64,000 bases of DNA, taken from Aquilaria yunnanensis. Taxonomy: Eukaryota > Streptophyta > Magnoliopsida > Malvales > Thymelaeaceae. The stretch is taken from positions 10,170,501 to 10,234,500 of the forward strand of contig CM077599.1 of assembly GCA_039654915.1 (NCBI GenBank), written 5' to 3'. The notes beneath the pieces are model-generated. The model was not told the DNA's origin. It was given only the letters and a program-made list of their open reading frames with translations, and made no database searches. How positions within the stretch are numbered: position 1 is the stretch's first letter; each line of letters opens with the position of its first letter. Both the position numbers and the translations under genes were made by a program. This document shows positions 34,081-44,858 of the stretch, piece after piece.

Positions 34081-34590
34081 TTTGCAAAAAAATAGCCATG
34101 AAAAAATAAACCAACCTCGATACCGGATAAAGAGTTAGCAACACCGTTGCCTTTACCGAAGTTCTTTCCTCATTAAGCCATAAATGACCGAAAAAATTAC
34201 TAAATGAAGAAAAGATTATGGGGAGATTAAGAAAATATTAGTTGAGGATTAAGAAAATTAAAGAGTGCTAATAGAGAAAATGAGAGAATATTATAGGAGG
34301 GGATTAGAGAAGAGAGCTTTGGTGTGAGGTAGTGTAGGAGGGGGGCTGCATATTTATTGGAGAAAGAAATTTATTGTTTGCCTAAAAAGTCCTAAAAAAC
34401 TAGTTGTTAATGGCTATTGGGTAAGGGTACAAAAGTTTGAGGTAAAAGAAAAAAGCTTATGGGGCCATTAAGGGGGTAGATTGGCTTTTTTTTTTTTTAA
34501 TTTTCTGATAATTGGAAAACGAATGACTCAGCCTTAGCCCGACCCGGACCTATCGAGTTCTAGGCTAGTCTGGTTCGGGTTAGTCGTGCT

Positions 34591-35125
34591 TAGGGGTGTG
34601 CACTATTTGACCGAAACCGAAAAAACCGTCAAACCGAATTAATTCAATTTTTCGATTTGACTTATTCGGTTTTTCAGTTTGGTTTCGGTTAAAACTGAAT
34701 TTTTGAAATCGGTTTTGGTTTAAGGGATTGGTTAATTCGGTTACCGAATTAACCGAAATTTTTAAAAACCATTTTTTTGCTCCTAATGACCCGCTTTCTA
34801 TTATCGCTTGTAGGCTACCGAAACTTATTGTTCTGGTCTAGATGACCCAACCCAACCCTCACTCCTCCTTTGTGCGTGAGGATGATGAGATTAATTAGGG
34901 AAATAAGAGGAAAATGTAAAGAAAATGCAGCCTTTATCAAGAAGATATTTGTAAATTCGGTTATTTCGGTTTCAAACTGAACCGAATTAAAATATTTCGG
35001 TTCAATTTTGATCAGTTTTTCTAGATGGTTCGGTTAATTCGGTTTGTCATGGTCAGAAACCGAAAACCGACTTAACCGACCAATTTGGTTCTTTCCAAAC
35101 CGAAATAACCGAATACCCACCCCTA
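34591..35125. mobile_element. hAT-type MITE, rich in CCGAA/TTCGG repeats
   Basis: The ends are TAGGGGTG (34591) and CACCCCTA (ending 35125). The flanks are GTCGTGCT (34583-34590) and GTCATGCT (35126-35133), an 8-bp target duplication with one change. The interior is made of AACCGAAT/ATTCGGTT repeats in both orientations and could fold back. It sits inside an older repetitive sequence (34500-35300) with CCCGACCC/GGGTT-rich text typical of other hAT termini. No coding capacity. Confidence 0.82.
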
Positions 35126-35133
35126 GTCATGCT

Positions 35134-37563
35134 GGTGGGTTGAGCCGTGCCATGTTGGGTCTCCCTTCTCCTTTCGGCTTATATTTGCCCCACACCTATT
35201 TAAGTCTCCTTTGTGCTTGGCCAAGCCCGTGTTTAACTGAACCGGGCTGAGTTTGACCCGTGCTAGGTCCAGGTCAACTCGGCCCAGTGGCGACCTCTAA
35301 GGCCATCGCCCCATAAAATTTAAAATTTTTTATTAGTAATTAAATATGAAATAAAATTATAAAAATATTAAAATCGTGTCCTTATTTGTAAAATATAGAA
35401 TTAACAATGGATTTGGTGTATTTTAACTTTTTTATTATTTAACTTCTAATGGAATACTATCAAAAACAGGTTCTCCAAAGAATTAACGAAGATTGTAGTA
35501 ATTATAAATAAAAAGAGATGCTTATTTTTCTTAACTTGTATGCTCATTTTGTTTAAAACATGATATTGATAATCCAAATTTAAGTGCTCTATATTTTATG
35601 GGACGTAATAATGCAAACATGATGATGTCACCGTGGAATATTATTATTATTTTGATGTGTGTAATGCTACTATAGATTTTCAATTGCAGGAAATCTCTTT
35701 GAGGTTCAATGAACACCTTGTAGATTTTTTGTTAAGTTCATTTTTGAATCAGAAAGAGGAACTCAAGTCTTTTGATATTAATTCCATTTGAGTTTTACAC
35801 AAAAATATTGTCATCATGATTTTTCAAGACATGAACATGACTTAATGTCAATTCAATTGTGACATTTTTATGTTAATGTTATAGTAATTTGTCAGATTCT
35901 AAATAATTGTCATCAATAGTTTAATTATGCCAAGCCTAATTAGCAACAACGGAAAAGCCAAGTTATTACTTATTGTTGATTGATTGATTTGTTTTATATT
36001 GATTTTTTCTATGTCAACTGTAATATTATAATGTGTTTTTTCAACTATGAAAATTTTAAAGACTAAATTAATAAACAAAATGAACAATAACTTTCTTGTT
36101 GATAGTCTGCTTTTATATATTAAAAAAGGCCTTCCAACAACTTCCATTTTGTATGCAATTCTTAATTATTCCAGAAACTCTAAGTAATGTTTTATTATTA
36201 AACTTTGGGTTATAAATTTTTGAACTGAATTTAATTATTGTAAACTTCTGAATTTTGTGCATTTATATGTAACTTTATTTGATGTTTTTTATTATTGATT
36301 GTTACATTGTACATATTAACAACACACCCCCGTCCCGTCCCCTGGACACACGTATCCTGATTTCATCCGTATTCACATGTCCATAACATAAGAATAAAAA
36401 TTACATATGAACAATATATATCAAGCACGACGTGATCAACTCATAAACTCTTGCACGTTTAAATTTCACTGTTTTCACACGAGCCGCAAGGATCGTTTAA
36501 AACCAAGTCAAAAGAGTGTCTTTAGTTTTTGTTCCCCCTTTTCTTGTGTGTAGATTATAATTTGTGGGATTGGAACTTGGAAGTGGAAAACCAAGAGATG
36601 GAACTTTGGAAGGCGCCAGCAGGGGTGGGCGGGAATGACGCCGTATTCATTTGAAAATCCCGACTAATGGCATTGATTATGTTATCCACTGCACTTTCAT
36701 CCGAGTCATTAGTTTCTAAATTGATCAATTATACTTGTTGCCGGTTATAATATAATTTTTTAGAATCATACAGTTCAACAACACCATAATTATTGTTAAT
36801 GAACATGTTTGTGATTAACATGGTATCCATTATTTATACTCCAGTAAGTATTTGCACTGTTTAAAAACTAAAAAAAAATAGTTTAATGATGAATTAATTC
36901 CAACTGGGAACTTTTTGAATTAATAGATTTTATAAACAATTAAATCAGAGTTGGTAATTTATATAAAATGTTTTAAAGAAAGTAAACTTGGATGGAGTGT
37001 AGTATAAAATTTCTTGTAAATTCTCTTGCTCACTAATAATAGATCATTTATTATTTATATTTTTAGGGTAAATTATAAAAAAAAACTTGCCGTTGGTTGA
37101 AAATAAAATATTATTAGTTTTATTTCAAAAAGCTACACATTAAATTAATACATAGTGTTAAATATCATGGTATACCATGTGGTATACCATTTACTGCGGG
37201 TATGCAGTACAAATATTTTCACGTTTTATCATTTTACCGCATAGTGTACCGTGGCATTTTATTGTATACTACATACAGCTCATTTTTTGTATGCATTTTG
37301 TCAACAAAAAAAAAATCACGGTATACCGTAAATACCACGTGGTGTGTACCGTGGCATTTTATTGTATACTACATACAGTACTGTGCGTACTGTGGTGCGT
37401 AAGAAAACAGAGGCTGTTAAACAATATAGGGAACGGATAAAGGTTTCAATCAAATCTTGTAGTGGTGTTTTCTTAATCAAGACATAAACTAGATTGAGTA
37501 GTGTATATATATACTGTACACTGAAACATACATCTACACGTATTGTATATCTGTGATTTGCAG
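35134..37563. other. Intergenic, upstream flank of the NLR-like gene
   Basis: No confirmed gene. 36552-36655 could be an additional small coiled-coil exon of the NLR-like gene. 37247-37280 and 37347-37380 are two copies of GTACCGTGGCATTTTATTG plus following bases, a short local duplication in TA-rich sequence. Confidence 0.45.
36552..36655 (+). CDS. Candidate small coiled-coil exon
   Basis: After a pyrimidine-rich acceptor (CCCTTTTCTTGTGTGTAG ending 36551) the frame reads YNLWDWNLEVENQEMELWK. This resembles the WWNALEWENQQLRSR segment at the C terminus of the NLR-like gene (53174-53220). No convincing donor was found, and a TGA follows. It may be an upstream exon, a decayed exon or chance similarity. 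Confidence 0.3.
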
Positions 37564-37741
37564 ATGGAAAAGATGGAGATGGGGCTAAAAGTCGGTACGC
37601 TGCAGGCAGAAAACGATCGCCTGATGCGATTAAACCTTGAGCTGCAGAAAAAGTTGTCGCTTCCCAGCAAAGCTGCATTTGAAAATCTTCAAAACGAGAA
37701 GGATGCTTTCGAGCTCAAGCCGCGGACCGGCGGCGATGAGG
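37564..37741 (+). CDS. NLR-like gene, coiled-coil exon 1
   Basis: The exon starts with an ATG right after GTGATTTGCAG and encodes MEKMEMGLKVGTLQAENDRL followed by LELQKKLSL and ENLQNEKDAFEL, a heptad-patterned coiled coil. It ends in phase 1 at GATGAGG|GTGAAA, matching the phase-1 acceptor of the exon at 40784. A second donor, TTTTG|GTGAGT at 37787/37788, is stronger in consensus but gives phase 2. The preceding intron sequence (TCTTAATCAAGACATAAACTAGA) resembles that before the next exon, so the two exons look duplicated. Being preceded by an acceptor, the exon may not be the first. Confidence 0.6.
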
Positions 37742-39206
37742 GTGAAAAGGCTGGCACTGCTTGTAGCACTCAACACTCAACCTTTTGGTGAGTTATCAAA
37801 TAAATTAATTATTCCTACCAATTTCTCGCTCTTCCTGTTTTCTGGTTTCCGTGTTCTCAGACCTTTTTGTCAATTAATTTTCTTAACATCGGAATCTGTA
37901 GTCGACTCACCATGTACCAGGTATCACTAATTACTTCCTCCCAATTTCCACCGGAGAATTACTAAATGCCCATCTTGTTTCAAAAATCTCTTCAAAACCC
38001 CTGAAGTTTCAATAAATCTACAGTTACCCCCAAAAATCCATTTTAAATGTTATAATCGATGAATTAATTACTTCAGCCCTAGCTTTTAGTTATTGTGTAA
38101 GACTTCTCATTAACATATAAATTGTTTCACAATATTGTATTTTTCAAATGACATAATATATTTTTATATATAATCTTTTAACTTACATTTTTAATGATTT
38201 TTCCTTATGGTTCAATTTCTACATTTTTTTCATTATCTGCAGTCATTTATTTTATTTATTTTTATTTTTATTTTTTGGTGTAGCTCCAATTAAGAACGTT
38301 ATTTTTATTTTTATAATTGATTGTCACCTTTTTCAAAGATTGTTATGGTAATGGTAACTATTCAACTCTCTCTAATTTGAATTGATTTCCTTAATAATGC
38401 ATTAAAAACCATTCTATTTTTTAAACATTAGGGTTTCAACTCTCTCTAATAACGATTTTAGTGTTTTCTTATTAATGTTTAAGTAAAAATCAAGGTGTTA
38501 CTATATTTTTAAATTAAAAAATGTGGAAATGATAGCTAGTTGCTCAATTTTGATTGAAATTAAATTAATAAAAAATATAATATTCTGAGATAAATGCTAA
38601 CACTAAAATACACAAAATCAATAATAGTTAATTTTCAAAATTTGATGTTGGTTGAAAAAGAATATTTGTATTCTTTCGGTTTGCAAGATATAATTGGAAA
38701 ATAGTTGACGAAATTTGTGGTTTCTAGTGCATTTTTTTAGTTTAATAAAATTTATAATCATTTTGCTAAATAAGACACTCTTAAATGATTACTTAATAAA
38801 GAAAAATATAAATATGAAATCACAAGAGAATCACTACTAATATATTAATTCAAATGAGAAGGATTTTAAAGTTTTCATCTTATTTTAGGAATGACTCTTA
38901 TAATTTTTTCTGTTTAGCATTAAAAAATGCTAATAAAATAGGCAGTTATCATAATTAACATGTTACTGTTTGTTCGATTGAAGTGCTTGATATTATGTAC
39001 TTGATATATTAGTTATGGTACTTGATATTATGTACTTGACATATTAGTTATGGTGACCATAAATAATCATATCATGGTCTTTAGTTTTAGTACAAGCTTT
39101 GACAAATTTTCAAAATTGTGAGGATGAAAAGAAAAGGATAATAATAGCCAATTTCAAGAATAAAAAATGGTATTCTTAATTAAAGGAACAAAAAAATTGA
39201 AAATAA

Positions 39207-39643
39207 GGATAATTACAATTTGGCCCCTGAGATTTAGGTAAAATTGCACTTTGCCACTCTTATTTCAGAAATATACACTTTGCCACCTACTTTTTCTTAC
39301 AGTTTGACAGCAACTTCTGAAATCTTACTTTAGACTCTATAGTAGCTATCTTTTAGTAATTTTAATATGTATTGTATTGTTTTACAATTAATAGACATTT
39401 AAAATTATTAATTTTTTATTTTTTATTTAATTTTTAAAATGATATTTTTTAAATTTCAATTAATTGTAAAAAATACTATACATATTAAAATTACCTAAAA
39501 ATGATTATCGTATAGTCTAAATTAAGATTTCAGAAATTACTGTTGAACTGTATTAAAAAACAGCGGCAAAGTTTTTATTTCTAAAACAAAAGGACAAAGG
39601 GTACTTTCATGTAAACCTCATGAGCAAATTGTAATTAACCCTT
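39207..39643. mobile_element. Foldback MITE
   Basis: The two halves are inverted copies of each other. The left begins GGATAATTACAATTTGGCCC and the right ends with its complement-like CAAATTGTAATTAACCC. Internal pairs such as TTTCAGAAATATACACTTTG / CAAAGTTTTTATTTCTAAA and TTAATATGTATTGTATTG / ATACTATACATATTAA also match. The whole 437 bp could form a long imperfect hairpin. The flanks do not give a convincing target duplication. Confidence 0.75.
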
Positions 39644-40559
39644 AAAAATATATAAGAGAAAGTAAGTACAACGTTTGCAAAAATAAATAAGAAATGAATG
39701 GTAAATAATTAAGGGAAGATAATTGAATAAAGTAAGTTAAAAGAATCAACATATAAAAAATATATTTTATCCTTTAAAATATACATATTTATGGAGTAAT
39801 TTATGTGTTAGGTGAAGCCTTAAATAGTAACTAAAACCTAGGGTCTCTCGTGGAGGCAACAGAAGTTTATCTCGTGAGTCTCTTTGAAATAGCAACTTGT
39901 TCTCGATTCATACCAAGAAGGTTACTATCATGCCGAAGAAGGATTAAGGGTGATAGGGTGTAGAATTTTTGGCTATTTATTTTGTTGATACTGCTTTTGT
40001 GGCAGTCAAGGGTATATAATTAGTGGATTTGGTGTGTCAAGCAATCCATGTTAGTGCTAGGATCTTGTTATGTTTAGGTTTTATGCTAACCAACTATCTA
40101 TTTTCCAACTAGGCCACCAAGTGTTTATGAATAGGTCCCTAGTAAAAGTTTTATTATATTTTTATGAAGAATGAAACCCAAGTTAATTTGTAGTCTAGTG
40201 GTTGTTAATGGTCATTTGCATGTCTTTTGGCCAACTTTCGTGTTCTTTGTGTGACTGATGTATGTGAAATTGTAAGGAATGTTGACCTGGAAGTTTCATA
40301 AAAGCTCAAAATTTAATGGAAGTAGAGTTGGAAATGAATGTGCTGAGCTCTCCGGGTAAGAGCGACGATGCCGTTGTAAAGCTGGGAGTTACTGAGGAAA
40401 GTAAAGATTTCTAAGAGAGAAAGTAGGATGATGATATTGCTTGTGGAGCCAGAGGCGAAGAAGGCCCAACACTGTCTACATTCTTTTTCCATTTTGACAC
40501 TACTTCAGCTTCACTCTAAGCTGCATTCCACATCAGCAAAAACGCTAACGTCTTCTGCT

Positions 40560-40690
40560 ATTTCATCTAATGAGGGACTAACACGCTTAATTTTTCAAAG
40601 TTAAGAGACTAAGCTGGGTTGAGTTAAAGTTAAAGGACTAATTCGCTTGAATCAGAAAAATTGAGGGACCAAATGTGCATTTTACCAATA
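40560..40690. mobile_element. Solo MULE-type terminal repeat relic
   Basis: The text GAGGGACTAACACGCTTAAT...AAAGTTAAAGGACTAATTCG...GGGACCAAATGTGCATTTTA has the layout of the MULE right terminus at 19640-19749, with the inward complement beginning near AAAATGCACATTTGGTCC. No left partner was found nearby. Confidence 0.4.
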
Positions 40691-40783
40691 TTTTATGATT
40701 TTTTTCTTAATTGAGGCATAAACTAGAGTGAGTACTACACACACACACACACACTGATATATTTGTATATCCGTGCGTGGCAG

Positions 40784-40971
40784 AGAAGAAAGAGGCGGAT
40801 GAGCCTAGAATTCGATATAGCTTGGTGCAATCAGAATCTCACCGGCGGGGACTTTTGCCGCGTTTGCGCAAAGCTTCACTTGAAAATGATGCAACTCTAC
40901 AATTCGAGGAGGCTGCTTTCCAGGCCGCCAAGCGAAAGGCTCGGTTTCAGGCACTTTCGGATCAGCTCCGG
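40784..40971 (+). CDS. NLR-like gene, coiled-coil exon 2
   Basis: Acceptor GCGTGGCAG ends at 40783 and donor CTCCGG|GTGAGA follows 40971. The exon starts in phase 1 and ends in phase 0, fitting the exons on either side. It encodes EKKEADEPRIRY, LRKASLENDATLQFEEAAF and KRKARFQALSDQLR, a charged helix with coiled-coil spacing that resembles exon 1 (a ...QAE/QSE...L..L..K.SL.. pattern). The intron before it also resembles the one before exon 1 (CATAAACTAGAGTGAGTA), supporting a tandem exon duplication. Confidence 0.65.
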
Positions 40972-41954
40972 GTGAGACCATTCTTGCCATTTAGTACCAT
41001 TTATTATCAATACAAGCCTATTATTGTTTTGTCCTGATTTTTCCAATTAGTTTGTTAGATACGGAAGTTTAGTGAGCTTAGGCTCAAGGAAAAAAAACTG
41101 GAGTGGTAGTAGAGAGTAGAGGAATTGGAAGGTAAGGGGTTTTTGTGTAGATTTATAAAAAAATGGAGGGACATCTTTAAATAGTAACAAATATCAGGTG
41201 GAAAGATGTAATTTACCCTTTATTTGTTTTTATCCTAGCCTTTTGTTATTTGTGGCAGCTCGGCAGTGACTCTTAGTCACGTGCCAGATAGATTATCCGT
41301 TTGCATCCATCTTACTCTTTCACTGAGGGGAACAACATTTGGATATAGAAATTCGCATGGAGTCAAGACTGGTATGGCAATAATACAACAAGATTAAGAA
41401 TTCTGGTGTCAGCGCAAATGCATAAACTTACATGTCAAATGTATTCCCTTTTTTAACACAATCTGATTACAGGCTTTCTAGAGTTAGGGGGGAGATATTT
41501 TTCATGAATTTTAAGGCTCAAGTCGGATGGAATGAGGTAGTACGTGTTTTCTTGGGTCACCTACAGTTAGGAAAATCGAAACTTTAGGCCCACAAATTGG
41601 CTCATTTCATGGTCTAAAAAATTACTTTAACCATAGAATGTAAAAACCAGAAGCAACAAATATGAAATATTAAATGGAAATAATAGGTAATGTAGTTTAT
41701 ATTTAGCTTGAACTAAACTTAGGGAAGCATTACTTTTTAGAGATTACCTACTTGGAAGTTGGAAGGCATAAATTCCAGTGTAATGTATTTGTGTTGAGGT
41801 TTTTTTTTTTATTACATGATTACGTAGTAAATCTCATTAAAGTAATATCCAGAGTAAAGAGTTATTAATTTGAACTCTAGGCATAGAAGAAACACGCGTG
41901 TTAGACTTTGAATCTGTTGTATTTAACGTCGTCGGTTTTTAGTCATGTTTGCAG

Positions 41955-44858
41955 ATTGACAAGGAAGAACATTCAGAAAGCTCTGAAATCACAGACCACT
42001 CGCAAGCATCTTTGGATCAATCAAGTGTAATTCCAGACATGTTTACCCATGTCAGCTCTGAATGGCAGAAGCTAGAGAGGTTGAGGGATTTTCTGCTGTC
42101 AGTTTCATCCTATCCGTGCGTTGTAGTGGACAAAACAAAATTGCAGTGGTGGACTAACAAAGCGCTGCAGATCACCAGAAAGATAACACAGGAACATGCC
42201 AGGACCAGCAAAATGATCCTCTCTCTTTGGCAGCTTGGGGTGGCAGCCGAGGGTGGTTCTTATTTTCACAACAATGCGCTTCGTTCTGATGCCCACAGCC
42301 ACCTCCATCATCCTTTCTTGATGGAAATTCATAGAGTTCTCCCGAAAGCAATGCTCCAGAAAGTCTATCATCATGATGCAGGTGCAGCAGACAGAAAACA
42401 TTCGTCATGTAGCGGAAAGCTGCCTGTACCAGCAGATATCTTGGAGTTGGCAGTTAATTTGGCTATTCGTCACATCTTATGCGGCCTGTGCAATGGAGAT
42501 ATCACCCGTATCAGGATAAGCGGAAGATGTAAAGAAAGGATAGTGAAGGCAGTACAGCATCATCCGGCCCTGCCCTCCGAGTTTCAATATGTCCTCCGGT
42601 TTTCAGGATCTTTCATTAAAAGCATGATCAAAGTTCGAAAGGTCAACGAATTGCAGACAACCACACATCTGCAGGTATTCTTTCCCTGCTATAGTTCCAA
42701 GGGCCTCTTAAAGCCCATGCTGCTAGTCGAAGATGCTGATGAAGAAAATGCTGCTGGCAGCTTGGAGATCCCTTTAGACCCACCCCTTAACATGAATATG
42801 ATGAATACCATTTCAGGAGCAGCCATGGTCTTCACATCTGAGCTGACAGCAGATATTGAAATTAGGATGGAGGATCATCTGTTGTCATGGCATCTGTTCT
42901 GTGAAAATGTGGGGGATATCATGCTTTCCCCTGATTTTCAACAGTTAGCCGTGAGCATAGTTACCAAGTGTGACGGCCATCTACTTGCTGTCATCCTGAT
43001 TGCAAGATTTTTGAAGAATGTTAGTGACATCTGCTTGTGGGAACTTGCCCTGCAGAGATTGAACATGCAACTCTCTTTTGGAGTAGAAGGTATAAGTGTA
43101 GTCATGATTAATACACTGCTGCTCATTTGGGAACAACTAGGTGATTCTAAACGGCAATGCCTCAGGCACCATGCCTTCAATTTTAATGGGGAAGAGAACC
43201 ACAGACCAGATATAATAGTAGCATATTGGGTTGACCATCGTCTGGTCTTGACACCTGAACAAGGAAACTGTGTTTTACAAGATCTGCTTGATGCTTTCCT
43301 CCTTCAAACTGTGGGATCAGAAATTGTTGTTATGCATGAAGAAACTCAGAAAATTATAGTGGAGTTGCTTAGAGACAGAGATACATTGCTCTTGTCACAA
43401 TGTGGTTTAGGACTGACTGAGCCACCAGAAGAAGAGGAATGGAATGTTAGAGAGATCCATTTGACAGATAATAACATTTCTCAGCTGCGAGAGTCTCCAA
43501 ACTGTCCCGATCTTATCTCACTCAACTTGCAGAAGAACTATGATTTGACAACCATCCCATCCAGATTCTTTGAGCAAATGCCTGTTCTCCAAATCCTAGA
43601 TTTGTCTTATACTAATGTCAAATCTTTTCCGGAATCTCTTCCCAGGTTAGTTTCACTCAGGGAGCTTTTCCTAAGAGGTTGTGAGCTAATAATGGAATTG
43701 CCAACAGAAGTTGGACAGCTTCAGAATCTTGAGAAGCTTGATCTTGATGAAACTCAAATAATAGAATTGCCAGAAACCATTGGAAACTTGACCAAATTGA
43801 AGTTTTTGAGAGTCTCATTTTATGGATATGAGAACCAGAGCAAAAAGGAGCTCCAACGGGAAACTATAATTCGCCCTGGGACAATATCAAACCTTCTCGA
43901 GTTAACTGAGTTGAGCATTGATGTTGATCCAGATGATGAGCGTTGGGAAGCAGTTGCAAAAACTATTATAGAGGAAGCTTGTGGCCTGGAAAGGCTTACA
44001 CATCTTAGGCTGTACCTCCCAAATTTGGAAATATTATGGAACCGAAGCATGGGTGGTACATCTCTGGTCCAGTATCCCTTGTCACATTTCAGATTCACTG
44101 TTGGTCATCATAAGGACCGCCTCATATCTCGAGTGCCACATGAAGTGGAGAGACGTTTTGAAGAATGGGAAAAATGCTTTAAGTTTATCAATGGAAAAGA
44201 TATTTCAGCTGCGGTCAAGCGTTCGCTTAAAGAGGTTGCATCATTTTTCCTGGACAGCCATGATTCTGCTCAAAGTTTGTCTGAGTTTGGGATTGAAAAT
44301 GCAATGCAGCTGAAATTTTGCTTACTAGCAGAATGCCATCAGATTCAGACCATCATTGATGGTAAAGATGTGCCAGAGACTCTAGATCTGGACCGTTTTC
44401 TGCCATCTGCCGAGGAGCATGCACTTCCATATCTACAGTATTTAACTGTATATTATATGAAGAACTTAGAGAGCATTTGGAGGGGCCCAACTCAGAAGCA
44501 TTGCCTGTCAAACCTGAGGCTCCTAGCACTTCACAGATGCCCCAAATTGTCCGTCATTTTCTCACCAGATTTGATTGCTGGCGTGCAGAAATTGGAGGAA
44601 CTTGTTATTGAAGATTGCCCTGAAGTTACCGGCCTTGTGATCTCAAGAGATGAAGGAACACTCTCTTCCGCCTCTGTCCCCAGCATAGCAGAATATCTTT
44701 TACCAAGCCTGAAGAGGATGTCTCTCCTCTCCCTACCGAAACTTGACAGGATGTCTAATGGTCTGCTCATTGCTCCGAGGCTTGAAAAAGTTGGCATATA
44801 CTATTGCCGCCAATTGAGAAACATTTCCACCACTGAAACTTCAAGTCAAGAGTTGTGA
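41955..44858 (+). CDS. NLR-like protein with degenerate NB-ARC and LRR; 3' end cut by a copia insertion
   Basis: The exon begins after CATGTTTGCAG (phase 0, matching the exon at 40784-40971) and is open for 967 codons. Residues below are counted from an in-frame TTG at 41949. The N-terminal region (30-140) contains WTNKALQITRKI. The NB-ARC (about 160-480) is recognisable but altered: SGRCKER (191-197) where GxGxGKT should be, PMLLVEDA (256-263) at kinase-2, GAAMVFTSEL (290-299) at RNBS-B, CDGHLLAV (341-348) at GLPL and VVMHE (460-464) at MHD. LRRs fill 500-969. Such proteins are intracellular immune receptors; without Walker A this one is unlikely to bind nucleotide in the usual way. Its last codons, SSQEL, are followed by TGA, and that TGA is the first three bases of an LTR. 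The original reading frame resumes at 53156. A 2.9-kb open frame argues for function until recently. Confidence 0.85.
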   Translation: MDKEEHSESSEITDHSQASLDQSSVIPDMFTHVSSEWQKLERLRDFLLSVSSYPCVVVDKTKLQWWTNKALQITRKITQEHARTSKMILSLWQLGVAAEGGSYFHNNALRSDAHSHLHHPFLMEIHRVLPKAMLQKVYHHDAGAADRKHSSCSGKLPVPADILELAVNLAIRHILCGLCNGDITRIRISGRCKERIVKAVQHHPALPSEFQYVLRFSGSFIKSMIKVRKVNELQTTTHLQVFFPCYSSKGLLKPMLLVEDADEENAAGSLEIPLDPPLNMNMMNTISGAAMVFTSELTADIEIRMEDHLLSWHLFCENVGDIMLSPDFQQLAVSIVTKCDGHLLAVILIARFLKNVSDICLWELALQRLNMQLSFGVEGISVVMINTLLLIWEQLGDSKRQCLRHHAFNFNGEENHRPDIIVAYWVDHRLVLTPEQGNCVLQDLLDAFLLQTVGSEIVVMHEETQKIIVELLRDRDTLLLSQCGLGLTEPPEEEEWNVREIHLTDNNISQLRESPNCPDLISLNLQKNYDLTTIPSRFFEQMPVLQILDLSYTNVKSFPESLPRLVSLRELFLRGCELIMELPTEVGQLQNLEKLDLDETQIIELPETIGNLTKLKFLRVSFYGYENQSKKELQRETIIRPGTISNLLELTELSIDVDPDDERWEAVAKTIIEEACGLERLTHLRLYLPNLEILWNRSMGGTSLVQYPLSHFRFTVGHHKDRLISRVPHEVERRFEEWEKCFKFINGKDISAAVKRSLKEVASFFLDSHDSAQSLSEFGIENAMQLKFCLLAECHQIQTIIDGKDVPETLDLDRFLPSAEEHALPYLQYLTVYYMKNLESIWRGPTQKHCLSNLRLLALHRCPKLSVIFSPDLIAGVQKLEELVIEDCPEVTGLVISRDEGTLSSASVPSIAEYLLPSLKRMSLLSLPKLDRMSNGLLIAPRLEKVGIYYCRQLRNISTTETSSQEL
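44851..44855. other. Copia target-site duplication, left copy
   Basis: AGTTG immediately precedes the 5' LTR and recurs at 53151-53155 immediately after the 3' LTR. A 5-bp duplication is standard for Ty1-copia integration. Confidence 0.95.

Larger units (their letters stand above)
37742..40783. other. Putative intron with a foldback MITE
   Basis: A 3.0-kb AT-rich intron between two coiled-coil exons of the NLR-like gene. It contains a foldback element (39207-39643) and a MULE-end-like stretch (40560-40690). Confidence 0.5.

Noticed and set aside
37177..37440. Protein gene of 87 codons
   Set aside because: TA-rich sequence with an internal duplication; the frame has no family similarity.
44856..44858. 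TGA at 44856 as the natural stop codon of the NLR-like gene
   Set aside because: The TGA is the LTR terminus; the original frame continues at 53156 after the second AGTTG.
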